Assembly (NCBI GenBank): GCA_002862205.1
Contig: PKCN01000315.1
Location: 1-57,270, forward strand
Direction of reading: 5' to 3'
DNA length: 57,270 nucleotides
From: Planctomycetaceae bacterium
GTDB lineage: Bacteria > Planctomycetota > Planctomycetia > Pirellulales > Pirellulaceae
In this document: piece after piece, positions 46,391 through 55,884 of the stretch
Layout of the letters: the number at the start of each line of letters is the position of its first letter
Numbering within the stretch: position 1 is the stretch's first letter
Notes under the pieces: generated by a model
Told to the model about the DNA's origin: nothing
The model's database searches: none
The model's input: only the letters and a program-made list of their open reading frames with translations
Position numbers and translations under genes: made by a program

Positions 46391-46733
46391 TTTGAGGTCA
46401 AATTTCCAGTTTTCCAGTCATCAGCGTATCAGGGCGATGCCCCGTTTCTACGATGTACTCGCTTAATCTGACTAAACGTTAAATTAAGACTTTAGCAATC
46501 GGGCAAAAAGTTCGGGTCGTGACGATCAGAGCTTCTGTAGCGTGCAAGTAAGCTTAAACGCCTGTCTTTCTTTGATTCTTTTCCCACGAATTGCCTACGC
46601 GTGTCTCATGTTTGACCAACATGAAAAGTCGTTGATCGGTGACAGCCGTTGTCCGGTTGACACCTAACGACTTGATTCTTCCGGTCCCGGCGGCCGGATC
46701 ACTTTAATACGATTAGCCGCATAGGGAAAACCA
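46391..46733 (+). promoter_or_regulatory. Leader region of the first flagellin gene
   Basis: No gene is present. A G/C-rich stretch near 46680-46700 (cccggcggccgg) followed by ctttaatacga resembles the leader of the second flagellin gene (cggtccatcgcggccgg, then cttaaatatca). No clear sigma-28 or sigma-54 promoter could be read. Confidence 0.35.
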
Positions 46734-48482
46734 ATGACCAGAATTAACACGAACGTACCGTCGCTTGTCGCCCAGAACCGTCTTCAGGCAAGTAACAGTG
46801 ACTTGAACTCAGCCTTGACTCGTCTTAGCACGGGCCTTCGAATCAACAGTGGTAAGGATGACCCTGCCGGTTTGATCGCCAGTGAGGCTCTGCGGAGCGA
46901 AATCACGGGTTTGAATAAGGCAGTGACCAACACACGCCGAGCGGGACAGATTATCACCACCGCCGACAGCGCGATGGGACAGATCAACAGTTTGCTTAAC
47001 GATGTTCGCGGCTTGGTTGTTGAAGCAGCCAACACGGGAGCACTGAGCAGCGAAGAAATCTCGGCTAACCAGTTGCAGATTGACAGCTCACTCGAAGCGA
47101 TCAACCGAATCGCTCAATCCACGACTTTCCAGGGACGAAAACTTCTCGATGGATCGTTGGATTACACCAGCACCATCGGTGCTGCAAGTTCAGTCGCTGA
47201 TTCGAGTATCCAAAGTGCCCAGCTTGGAACCAGCGGTTCACTGGCTGTGAATGTGGTGGTTGACACCGCTGCAAGCCAGGCATCTTCCAACGTCGGTGCA
47301 GCAGGGTTCACGGCGGCAGCAGCAGCGAGCACAACGGTCACCAGCGGTGCCGATGTGATCACGATCACAGCAGCCAGCACTGGATCGGATTTCAACGATG
47401 TGCAAGTTGCCTTCACAGACGACGCCGCAATTGGTGACGTTGCTGCAGCGGCTGCTTACGATGCAACGCAACGCACGATCACCGTGACGTACAATTCGGC
47501 AGCAGCGACTACCACTAATAGTGACATGGATGCGATCACCGCTGCTATCGGTGCATTGGGCGATTTTGGTGCTGTACTTGTTGGAACAGGAACCAATGCA
47601 TTAACCGAACCTGCCACGAATGCAACCACTGGCGACAGTGGTGGTGAAGTCCTCAACGCTGACCTCGTCTTCCAGTTGACTGGATCCGGTGGAGCGGAAA
47701 CCTTCAATTTCAGCTCAGGTACATCCAAAGGCCAGATCGCAGACGCAATCAGCCTGGTATCTGACAGCACTGGTGTATCGGCATCGGTTGCAGGCGGAAT
47801 CTTGAATGTGACTTCGACAGATTATGGTACCGATGCACTGGTTGATATTGATGTTATCAGCGAGGGAGCAGGCGGAACGTTTGGGACAACTTTGTCGGCA
47901 GCTCGCGCGACAGGAACCAATATCGTCGCTAGCGTCAACGGCATCGAGGCAGAGGGTGTTGCTAACACGCTTTCGATCAACACAAGCACCCTTGATTTGA
48001 GCTTGACCGTGGATGCTGGAAGTTCAACCAACTTCTCTTTCAACATCACAGGTGGTGGAGCGACCTTCCAACTGGGGGCTGATGTGACAAGCACACAGCA
48101 AGCCAGCATCGGAATCGCAAGCGTTAGCACAGGCCAGCTTGGCGGTGCAACGGGACGACTCTACGAGCTTGGTAGTGGTCAGGCAAAAAGCTTGTCCAAC
48201 GATGTCAGCGGTGCAGCAGATGTTATTGACGAAGTGATCAATAAAGTGACTTCCGTTCGTGGTCGTCTTGGTGCGTTCCAGTCCACAACCCTGGAAAGTA
48301 ACCTCGTCAGCTTGAACGAAACCGCTGCTAACTTGCAGGAAGCAGAGAGCTCGATCCGTGACGCTGACTTCGCTGCCGAGTCCGCGAACCTTACACGTGC
48401 TCAGATCCTCGTGCAGTCGGGTACAAACGTACTCGCACTCGCGAACCAGAACCCGCAAAACGTGCTTGCACTGCTTCGATAG
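46734..48482 (+). CDS. Flagellin (first copy)
   Basis: A 582-aa filament subunit exported by the flagellar type III apparatus. The N-terminal helical domain (MTRINTNVPSLVAQNRLQAS to about residue 140) and C-terminal domain (ending NVLALANQNPQNVLALLR) are the conserved D0/D1 parts. The middle is a long Ala/Thr/Ser/Asp-rich variable region of about 330 residues. It is a close paralogue of the flagellin at 50374. A strong terminator follows, so the transcript is monocistronic. ATG 46734. Confidence 0.96.
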   Translation: MTRINTNVPSLVAQNRLQASNSDLNSALTRLSTGLRINSGKDDPAGLIASEALRSEITGLNKAVTNTRRAGQIITTADSAMGQINSLLNDVRGLVVEAANTGALSSEEISANQLQIDSSLEAINRIAQSTTFQGRKLLDGSLDYTSTIGAASSVADSSIQSAQLGTSGSLAVNVVVDTAASQASSNVGAAGFTAAAAASTTVTSGADVITITAASTGSDFNDVQVAFTDDAAIGDVAAAAAYDATQRTITVTYNSAAATTTNSDMDAITAAIGALGDFGAVLVGTGTNALTEPATNATTGDSGGEVLNADLVFQLTGSGGAETFNFSSGTSKGQIADAISLVSDSTGVSASVAGGILNVTSTDYGTDALVDIDVISEGAGGTFGTTLSAARATGTNIVASVNGIEAEGVANTLSINTSTLDLSLTVDAGSSTNFSFNITGGGATFQLGADVTSTQQASIGIASVSTGQLGGATGRLYELGSGQAKSLSNDVSGAADVIDEVINKVTSVRGRLGAFQSTTLESNLVSLNETAANLQEAESSIRDADFAAESANLTRAQILVQSGTNVLALANQNPQNVLALLR

Positions 48483-48512
48483 AGCAAAGCGATCACTGTG
48501 ATTTAAACATGG

Positions 48513-48549
48513 CGGCCACTCAACTTGAGTTGAGTGGCCGCTTTTTTTG
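48513..48549 (+). terminator. Strong terminator after the first flagellin
   Basis: A perfect 13-bp stem (gcggccactcaac/gttgagtggccgc) with the loop ttga is followed by seven T. Confidence 0.95.
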
Positions 48550-48630
48550 TTTGAGCTTGTATCTGTTGAGCCTTAGGAGTCGACTGGATGGCGGCAGCGA
48601 TGCTCTATACCGGCATTTGATTTTCGGGTG

Positions 48631-48676
48631 CAGTTCAAATTGCAGTTCAAATTGCAGTTCAAATTGCAGTTCAAGT
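48631..48676. repeat. 12-bp tandem repeat, 3.8 copies, next to the MFS stop
   Basis: cagttcaaattg is repeated three times and followed by cagttcaagtg. It ends one base before the stop codon of the minus-strand transporter gene. Confidence 0.9.
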
Positions 48677-48677
48677 G

Positions 48678-50000
48678 TCAGGCCAATGTTGTTTGATCCT
48701 CTGGTTTGCCGCTGTCCAACGGTTGATGGTGGGTGGTGTATTTGTAATTCAAAACACAACCTAGCATCCCGACCAAGGAAACGAGGCCTACCATGCCAAA
48801 GACATATTGATGACCCTGCCTACCCGGATATTCATCAATCAGAAACCCTGTCAATGCACCAAAGAAAACATCGGGAAGAAATCCCACTAGTGATACCAGT
48901 CCAGCTGCCGTGCCTAGCAATGCTGGAGGAATGCGTAAATCATCGAACACTGCGAAGTAGATCCCACGCAATCCATACATCGTGGATGCAGTGGTGACGG
49001 CGACCATCATCAGACCTAGCCATGGCAGAGAGTTAGGGTTTATGAGAGCAAATGATGCATTCCCCAGTGCGGCCAGCATGAACAGGACGATCATGGAGCG
49101 GAAGTGATTAAAACGATCCGCGACCAACCCCGCTCCGATTGCAGCAAATGGGCGAGCCCAGAAGGTCAGTGTTGTTAGCTGGGACGATTGCAAATCAGAT
49201 GTGTTGTAAACGTCAACTGCATAAATGCCGTAATTGTCGATGCTCTTGTATCCGCAGTAGGCACACAGGACGACTAGCCCATGTAGCCAGATCGAGGGGC
49301 GACGGACGAGCAGTGAGAGCGATTTCGTTGACAGGATGGGACGCTGGTCAGATGCTTGGGGGGATGAAATCGTTCTCAAACAGAGCGGGAGCAGCAATGC
49401 GGTTGCGGCGACTAAAACGATCGTTGCAATGATGATTGTTTGCAAGGCGTTTGCAAGTTGTTGAGGTGAGGCGTCTTGATTTTGTGGAAGCAGTTCACCG
49501 AACAGCAGCGTCATCGCTGTTGCAACCACGGCTGCAAATAGCCCACGGCCGGCGTCGAGTAGGCCAAATGCTGTCGCTTGGTGCCTTGCGCCTCCCAGGG
49601 CATGGGTGACTTTGAGCATCGCAGACCAGAACAATAAGATGGTTGTCATTCCAAAGTAAGCATAGATGCAGCACAGCAAGGCGCGGGTCGGGTGTCCCAG
49701 CAAGGCAATGCCCCCTGCGGCTGTGGCAATCAGTGCGATGCACATCAACCATCGCGGAGAAAAGCGGTCAGACAGGGGGCCTCCGAGACCATACGCAAGC
49801 ATTGCTACGACGCCATAGCAGGAAAACGCCAACCCGAAATCTAAGTTGCTGATTCCCCACGCCTCTAGCATCGTAGGTCGGAAAAGCCGAGGTAATACGA
49901 AGGGCAGGAAGAAGATTGACTCTCCGGCAAGGATCACCGGCCATAGCAGCCACAGCTTGATGCGCTCGCTATCCGGTTGCTGAGGTTGCTTGTGACTCAA
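48678..50000 (-). CDS. Major facilitator superfamily transporter
   Basis: A 440-aa, 12-helix MFS permease. Motif A-like sequence GGPLSDRFSPRW follows helix 2, and a second related loop GLVADRFNHFR follows helix 8. FGLLDAGRGLFAA recalls sugar-phosphate-type or nucleoside-type MFS members, but the substrate cannot be assigned. The best start is TTG 50000; no in-frame ATG precedes the first helix. The gene is inverted between two flagellin genes, which is odd for a flagellar locus. Confidence 0.88.
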   Translation of the reverse strand: MSHKQPQQPDSERIKLWLLWPVILAGESIFFLPFVLPRLFRPTMLEAWGISNLDFGLAFSCYGVVAMLAYGLGGPLSDRFSPRWLMCIALIATAAGGIALLGHPTRALLCCIYAYFGMTTILLFWSAMLKVTHALGGARHQATAFGLLDAGRGLFAAVVATAMTLLFGELLPQNQDASPQQLANALQTIIIATIVLVAATALLLPLCLRTISSPQASDQRPILSTKSLSLLVRRPSIWLHGLVVLCAYCGYKSIDNYGIYAVDVYNTSDLQSSQLTTLTFWARPFAAIGAGLVADRFNHFRSMIVLFMLAALGNASFALINPNSLPWLGLMMVAVTTASTMYGLRGIYFAVFDDLRIPPALLGTAAGLVSLVGFLPDVFFGALTGFLIDEYPGRQGHQYVFGMVGLVSLVGMLGCVLNYKYTTHHQPLDSGKPEDQTTLA

Positions 50001-50373
50001 TGTTTAACAATCCCGAAGCGACGTAGGGGGTGAATGGGGTGACTTTAGTGGTTGGGGAGGCTTTGGGGTTGCTGCCGGGGCGGCTCGCGGTGCACAAAAA
50101 TGGGGGGAAAGGGACCGTGTAGCGGTCGCACGTGACGAATAGACTTGGGTGCCAGTCCGGTTGTGACGGTTGGTGCGGTTGTCCGCTGACAGGTTCGACA
50201 TTCCCCCCGTGTCTGCTAAATCCCAGCGGGGAATTGTAGCAGTTGGTTCCGATGAAGATCCACGGAGACACACCCAAGCCAGAGATCGGATTCAATGGTG
50301 GTGTGTCTGTCCCGGTCCATCGCGGCCGGCTTAAATATCATCGTCCGCGATCAACCATCTGGATGGAACCACC
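50001..50373. promoter_or_regulatory. Divergent region between the MFS gene and the second flagellin
   Basis: It is rich in G and holds no gene. The last 60 bases contain the leader segment shared with the first flagellin (gcggccgg, then cttaaatatca). ggatgga before the ATG serves as ribosome site. Confidence 0.35.
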
Positions 50374-52128
50374 ATGACACGTATCAATACAAATGTCCCG
50401 TCGCTCGTTGCCCAGAGCCGATTGCAAAACAGCAATCAGGACTTGCAGACCGCACTGACTCGCCTCAGCACAGGACTTCGGATCAATACCGGAGCCGATG
50501 ACCCTGCTGGTCTGATTGCCAGTGAAGCACTTCGCAGCGAGATCACGAGCCTCGGAAAAGCCGTCAGCAACACGCGGCGTGCCAGCCAGATCATCAGCAC
50601 GGCTGATAGCGGGCTCGGCCAGGTTAGTAATCTGCTCAATGATATTCGTGGTCTGGTCGTCGAAGCGGCTAACTCCGGCGGTTTGAGTGCTGAGGAAATC
50701 GCGGCAAACCAGCTTCAAATCGATAGCTCGCTTGAAGCCATCAACCGGATTTCTCAGTCAACCACTTTCCAGGGAAGCAAACTGCTTGATGGAACACTTG
50801 ACTTTGTCAGCACTGCTCGCAGCGTGGCCTCGGTTCGGGATATCAATATCGATCAGGCGAACCTTGGCGCTGTGGGGCAGATTAGTGCCGATGTGGTGAT
50901 TGATAGTGCGGCCACTCAGGCGGCGATAACGGCTGCGACTGGCGGCTTTACCGCGGCGGCAAATGCGACGGCGACGTTCGTAACAGGCACTGATAGCATT
51001 ACGATAACCGCGGCAACTGCAGGGTCAGATTTCAACGATGTTCAAGTGCAGTTTGTGGACGACACCACTGCTGGTGATGTTGCAGCGTCGGCTTCGTTTG
51101 ACACTGCTCAGCGGACGCTCACCGTGACGTACAATTCGACTGCAGCTACATCGACGAACCGCGACATCGACGCCATCGCCGCAGCAATTACGGCGGATGG
51201 AACGTTTACGGGTGCAGTTGTCGATGTCAATGGTGCTGATGCGTTCGTCGAGCCCACAACCACACCGTCGACTCTCAAGTCCGGCGGTGAAGTACTTATT
51301 GCTGATCTTGTGTTCCAACTGAGTGGAGAAGACGGATCCGAGACCTTTAATTTTGGATCAGGTACCGCTGCTTCACAAATTTCGGATGCTGTCAATCTCG
51401 TTGCTGACAGTACCGGAGTCAGCGCCGGTTTCAGTTCGGTGGCAGGGATCACCTTCTCCTCGACCGGGTACGGCAGCGATACCCTTGTAGATATTGAAGT
51501 GATCAATGAGGAAGCGGGCGGGACGTTTGCTGCCAGCTTGACTAATGACCGTGCGACAGGAGCGGATATTGTAGCGACCGTCAACGGAGTTGAGGCCGAT
51601 GGCGATGGTAACCGTTTATCGATCAACACCAGTGTGCTCGATTTGAATTTGACCGTTGATGCCGGCAGCAGCACTAACTTCTCGTTCCAGATCACTGGTG
51701 GTGGAGCGTTGTTCCAACTGGGGCCAGACGTGACCACCAATCAGCAAGCCAGGCTTGGAATCGGCAGCGTCAGCACGGGGCAGCTGGGCGGAGCCAATGG
51801 GCGTTTGTATGAACTTGGTAGCGGCCAAGCTCGCAGTCTCGAGAATGATGTTGCCGGGGCATCCGTGATCATCGAAGATGTGATCGCGAAGGTGACGGGC
51901 CTGAGAGGGCGGCTCGGTGCGTTCCAGTCAACGACCTTGGACAGCAACATGATCAGCTTGAACGAGACGCTTGCCAACCTGCAAGAGGCTGAGAGTTCGA
52001 TTCGCGATGCTGATTTTGCTCAGGAGTCTGCAAACTTGACCCGTGCCCAGATTCTGGTTCAATCGGGCACGAACGTACTGGCGTTGGCCAACCAGAACCC
52101 TCAGAACGTGCTTTCGCTGTTGCGATAA
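50374..52128 (+). CDS. Flagellin (second copy)
   Basis: A 584-aa paralogue of the flagellin at 46734. Both ends are nearly the same (MTRINTNVPSLVAQSRLQNS and NVLALANQNPQNVLSLLR), and the variable middle aligns along its whole length with many substitutions (for example SDFNDVQVQFVDDTTAGDV against SDFNDVQVAFTDDAAIGDV). The two copies therefore come from duplication of a full gene. A terminator follows at 52179. ATG 50374. Confidence 0.96.
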   Translation: MTRINTNVPSLVAQSRLQNSNQDLQTALTRLSTGLRINTGADDPAGLIASEALRSEITSLGKAVSNTRRASQIISTADSGLGQVSNLLNDIRGLVVEAANSGGLSAEEIAANQLQIDSSLEAINRISQSTTFQGSKLLDGTLDFVSTARSVASVRDINIDQANLGAVGQISADVVIDSAATQAAITAATGGFTAAANATATFVTGTDSITITAATAGSDFNDVQVQFVDDTTAGDVAASASFDTAQRTLTVTYNSTAATSTNRDIDAIAAAITADGTFTGAVVDVNGADAFVEPTTTPSTLKSGGEVLIADLVFQLSGEDGSETFNFGSGTAASQISDAVNLVADSTGVSAGFSSVAGITFSSTGYGSDTLVDIEVINEEAGGTFAASLTNDRATGADIVATVNGVEADGDGNRLSINTSVLDLNLTVDAGSSTNFSFQITGGGALFQLGPDVTTNQQARLGIGSVSTGQLGGANGRLYELGSGQARSLENDVAGASVIIEDVIAKVTGLRGRLGAFQSTTLDSNMISLNETLANLQEAESSIRDADFAQESANLTRAQILVQSGTNVLALANQNPQNVLSLLR

Positions 52129-52178
52129 AGTAGCAGCGGTGACTGAGGGGGCGGATCGATCGCCCTTGATAGCAAAGG

Positions 52179-52206
52179 CCGGCGAGGGTATCTCGCCGGT
52201 TTTTTT
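52179..52206 (+). terminator. Terminator after the second flagellin
   Basis: An 8-bp stem ccggcgag/ctcgccgg with a 5-nt loop is followed by seven T. Confidence 0.92.
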
Positions 52207-52377
52207 GCATTCTTGGGCAGTGATTCGCGATAGAGTCAGGCTCGCTCACCATTTTGCTGGATACAAGGGATTCGATTTGACGATCTTTCCGGATGACGTA
52301 GGTTCTGATGGACCCTATTCGTAAAGTCCGGGGATTTGTCCCCAGAAGAGTTCGAGTACTGTACAACGCGGCAAAAT

Positions 52378-55146
52378 ATGGGGCGGATTCAATCCTCTAT
52401 CGGTTTGATCACTGGCACCGACATTGGTGGCACGGTGGATCAGTTGGTCGCTTTGAGCGGCCGGCCACGGGATCGCCTCGTCAACAACACAAATTTGCTC
52501 CAGCAGGAGCAGCAATCGCTTGCAGAACTGACCGCTGCGGTGATTGGTGTTCAATTAGCGGGGCAAAAACTTGCCAACACATCCACCTTTCGCTCGAAAA
52601 CAGCGACCAGCAGCAATAGTGACGCTTTGTCAGCGATTGCTGGCACCAAGTCTGAGCCAGGAAGTTACGTGGTGCGGACCCTGCAGTCAGCATCGACCCA
52701 TACTGTGGGCTCATTGCAGAGATTGGCGTCTTCGGAGGCAGCCGTTGGATTCAGTGGCACCATGAAGATCCAACCGGCGGGCGGTTTCATTGATGATTCC
52801 GCTGCGCTTGCTGGATTGAATGGCGGGCGAGGCGTTGAGGCCGGTACGATTCGGCTTACGGACCGCAGTGGTGCAACGGCTGAGGTTGATCTGAGCACGG
52901 TCCGTACGATGAATGATGTGATGGAGGCGATCAACGATGCTGACGTGGAAATCAAGGCGACAACCGTTGGCGACGCCATCCGCTTGACAGATCAAAGCGG
53001 CAGCACTGTCTCGAATTTGAAAGTCGAGCAGCTTGGTAACAATGAAACTGCGGCGGATCTCGGCTTGTGGGATATCGACAGTGCATCCTCGAGCGTCACT
53101 GGTTTTGACTTGGAAGTCCCACCCGCAACGCTCGCTTTGCGGGGCGCTGCTTTGAGTGAGCTTAACGGAGGTCAAGGGCTTGCCGCCTTGACCAATCTTG
53201 ACATCACTTTGGCGGATGGAAGCAATGCGTCCGTCGACCTTTCGTCGGCAGTCAATACAGCAGAAATTGTAGATGCAATCGATGCATCGGGTCTGGCGCT
53301 GATTGTTCGCGTGAATGAGGCGGGCACGGGGTTCCGTGTTCGTGACGTTTCTGGTGGAAGTGGTAGTTTCACCATTTCGTCTACTGACAGCACTGCAGCA
53401 AGTGTCGGATTGGACACGAGCACCACTGAAACAATTATCAATGGAGACAACCTGAATCGACAGACGGTCACGACCAGCACATTGTTGGCTGATCTGAATC
53501 AGGGTGATGGAATTGATACGGGCAGCTTTACGATCACGGACAGTGCCGGGGCGGTAGGTGCGATCAATATCACCGTCGAGGATATCACGAGCGTGGGTGG
53601 GCTGGTGGATGCCATCAATGCGCTCTCCACGGGCGTCACCGCGTCGTTAAATGACGCGGGTGATGGAATCGTTTTGGTCGACACCGCTGCTGGAAGTTCA
53701 ATCCTGAAAGTTGAGGACACGGGGACGGGGACGGTTGCTGCGGATCTCGGAATCGCTGGAACGGCGGCAACGCAAACGGTCGCCGGGGCTAGCGTTTCGG
53801 CGCTGGTGGGAACGCAGGCCGCACAAATCACGGTGGAAGCCACTGACACGCTTGCATCACTTGCTGCAAAGATCAACGAAACCGGACGGTATGCAACCAG
53901 TTCCGTCGAAGCAAATGACGATGCCACGTTTTCGTTGAGATTTCTGAGTAAAAAAGGCGGCGAAGGCGGGCGATTCGCAGTTGAAACCCAAGGCTTTGAT
54001 TTGGATCTGCGAACGTCCTCGACAGGACAGGATGCAAGAATATCGGTCGCTGCCGATGGAGGACCCACGCGTATCCTATCGTCCACCGATGGCGTATTCG
54101 AACTCAATGGTAGCGATTCCGGATCGTCTCTGATCAGTTCCGCAACGTTGCTTGACGATATCGCGGGTGGGGCTGACCGCGGCAGTTTCACACTCACGGA
54201 CAGTGCGGGTTCAATTGGTGCTGTCAACCTGGTCGCTGAGGGCATTACCACGGTTGGTGGATTAATGAATGCCATAAACGATCTGAACATCGGGGTCCAA
54301 GCGTCGTTGAATGATACAGGAACTGGGTTGGCTATCACTGACACGGCTGCAGGTTCGGGATCATTGGTGATCGCGGATACCGGCTCAGGTGTCGCGGCAG
54401 CCAGTCTGGGAATTGCGGGAACCGGAACGACACAGACAGTGGGAGGTGCATCTGTGACCGCGTTGGTTGGACCGGCTGAAGTCACCGACACCACAGTCAC
54501 GAGTGGTCTGTCATTCACGCTCAAGCAGTTGTCTGATCAGGACATTACGATCACGGTTGAGAACGATGCCTCGTCTGTCGTCAGTGCAGCTGAGTCCCTC
54601 GTGACACAATACAACCTGCTCGTCGACAAACTCGATTCATTGACGTTCTTCAATGCTGACACTGATGAGGTTGGCTTGCTGTTTGGCTCCTCGGAAACAC
54701 TCAGGATTCAAACCGGCTATTCTCGTCTGCTCTCGGGGCGTATCAACGGAGCTGGCGACCTGAAGTCAATTGGGCAGGTTGGGCTTGGGTTCAGCGATAC
54801 CGGCAAGCTTGAATTGGATACTTCCGAATTGCGGGACGCCATAGAGAGTGGTGGCCAGGATGTTGAGGATTTTTTCAGTACAAGTGATTCCGGCTTAGCT
54901 GCAAAACTCGATTCATTGGCTGAGAAACTTGCTGGTGAAACCAATGGGATGTTGATGAACCGATCGGACACCCTGTCGACGCAGATTGAATTCAATAACG
55001 ATCGGATTGAGGCGTTGAATGAGCGTCTGGAGAGCGAACGCGAGAGACTGTTACGGCAGTATTACTCGATGGAACAGGCGATTGCGAAAATCCAGAGCAA
55101 TCAGCAGGCGGTATCCCAGATATCACCGATAAGTATTCCCACGTAG
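52378..55146 (+). CDS. fliD: Flagellar hook-associated protein 2 (filament cap), enlarged
   Basis: A 922-aa FliD; typical members have 450-680 residues. The N-terminal FliD domain starts MGRIQSSIGLITGTDIGG, and the C-terminal FliD domain (about 690-915) includes VVSAAESLVTQYNLLVDKLD and a final coiled coil (LNERLESERERLLRQYYSME). Between them lie at least four flagellin_IN-like repeats starting near residues 144, 258, 369 and 592. Each has a SFTxTDSAG-like strand, an INDL/INAL helix and a closing AA(S/D)LGIAG block. Copies three and four are the most alike. The ATG at 52378 gives the family start; TTG 52336 is open. Followed by fliS. Confidence 0.93.
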   Translation: MGRIQSSIGLITGTDIGGTVDQLVALSGRPRDRLVNNTNLLQQEQQSLAELTAAVIGVQLAGQKLANTSTFRSKTATSSNSDALSAIAGTKSEPGSYVVRTLQSASTHTVGSLQRLASSEAAVGFSGTMKIQPAGGFIDDSAALAGLNGGRGVEAGTIRLTDRSGATAEVDLSTVRTMNDVMEAINDADVEIKATTVGDAIRLTDQSGSTVSNLKVEQLGNNETAADLGLWDIDSASSSVTGFDLEVPPATLALRGAALSELNGGQGLAALTNLDITLADGSNASVDLSSAVNTAEIVDAIDASGLALIVRVNEAGTGFRVRDVSGGSGSFTISSTDSTAASVGLDTSTTETIINGDNLNRQTVTTSTLLADLNQGDGIDTGSFTITDSAGAVGAINITVEDITSVGGLVDAINALSTGVTASLNDAGDGIVLVDTAAGSSILKVEDTGTGTVAADLGIAGTAATQTVAGASVSALVGTQAAQITVEATDTLASLAAKINETGRYATSSVEANDDATFSLRFLSKKGGEGGRFAVETQGFDLDLRTSSTGQDARISVAADGGPTRILSSTDGVFELNGSDSGSSLISSATLLDDIAGGADRGSFTLTDSAGSIGAVNLVAEGITTVGGLMNAINDLNIGVQASLNDTGTGLAITDTAAGSGSLVIADTGSGVAAASLGIAGTGTTQTVGGASVTALVGPAEVTDTTVTSGLSFTLKQLSDQDITITVENDASSVVSAAESLVTQYNLLVDKLDSLTFFNADTDEVGLLFGSSETLRIQTGYSRLLSGRINGAGDLKSIGQVGLGFSDTGKLELDTSELRDAIESGGQDVEDFFSTSDSGLAAKLDSLAEKLAGETNGMLMNRSDTLSTQIEFNNDRIEALNERLESERERLLRQYYSMEQAIAKIQSNQQAVSQISPISIPT

Positions 55147-55183
55147 TGAACGTGGGTAAGAATTCCCCTGACTCAACGGACGA

Positions 55184-55669
55184 GTGAACTTGATGAACTT
55201 TGGTGACGGTGCAATTTCCAGACGTGACAACGTGAGTGGCGGTGAGCAATACCTCGAATCGGTCGTGCGGACTGCTTCGCCAGCAAAGTTGCGTTTGATG
55301 TTGATCGAACGCGCTGTTGGCGTTTCGGAAAGTCTTGAGACGGTTTGGCGCGAGAACCCCGGGCAGGGCGCGAACGAACAATCGTTGAAGTTGTTTGAGT
55401 TGATCAATGAGTTGCTTCGCGGAGTCGTGGGCAGCAAGCAAGGTGATGGAGAGGAAATTTGTAAACAGGTCTCTGATTTGTACGTATTTCTGTTGCAACA
55501 TCTGCTTGCCGCCGAACAGGCAAGTGATATCGCTTCGATTGAAGAGATCAGAGCCGTGCTGCAGGTCGAGGCAGAAACCTGGAGATTGGCGTGTGTCAAC
55601 GAAGTGTCCCCTGCTCCTGGCCATTTTGGCACCGGAAGCGGAGCCAGCGGGCTGAATCTGGAAGCCTGA
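55184..55669 (+). CDS. fliS: Flagellin export chaperone FliS
   Basis: A 161-aa cytosolic chaperone that binds the C-terminus of flagellin before export. The family pattern YLESVVRTASPAKLRLMLIE (residues 24-43) and a following helical bundle are present. It is somewhat longer than usual (about 130) because of a Gly/Ser/Ala tail. GTG 55184 is used here; the ATG at 55193 is an alternative. It lies 37 bases after fliD, probably in one transcript. Confidence 0.88.
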   Translation: MNLMNFGDGAISRRDNVSGGEQYLESVVRTASPAKLRLMLIERAVGVSESLETVWRENPGQGANEQSLKLFELINELLRGVVGSKQGDGEEICKQVSDLYVFLLQHLLAAEQASDIASIEEIRAVLQVEAETWRLACVNEVSPAPGHFGTGSGASGLNLEA

Positions 55670-55884
55670 TTACAGGTTTGTGAGAGAACTGGGAAATGCT
55701 CCCTGAATGTGAACAGCGACACGCTATTCAATACCAGGCACTGTTTTTTGCAACTTCCAGCGAGTTTTGGCACCCCTGTGTACCGATTTGAAATTGCAAG
55801 TTGTCGATTCGCTTGCCTTGCGCTATCCTAGTTGCAGAGGCTCGATGCTTGAGCCGGCAATTTTTTTCCTATCGAGGGTCGGTA

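Noticed and set aside
53499-54524. 341-codon open frame opposite fliD
   Set aside because: Product of the repetitive codon use of fliD; rich in Pro/Val/Ala with no signal or domain.
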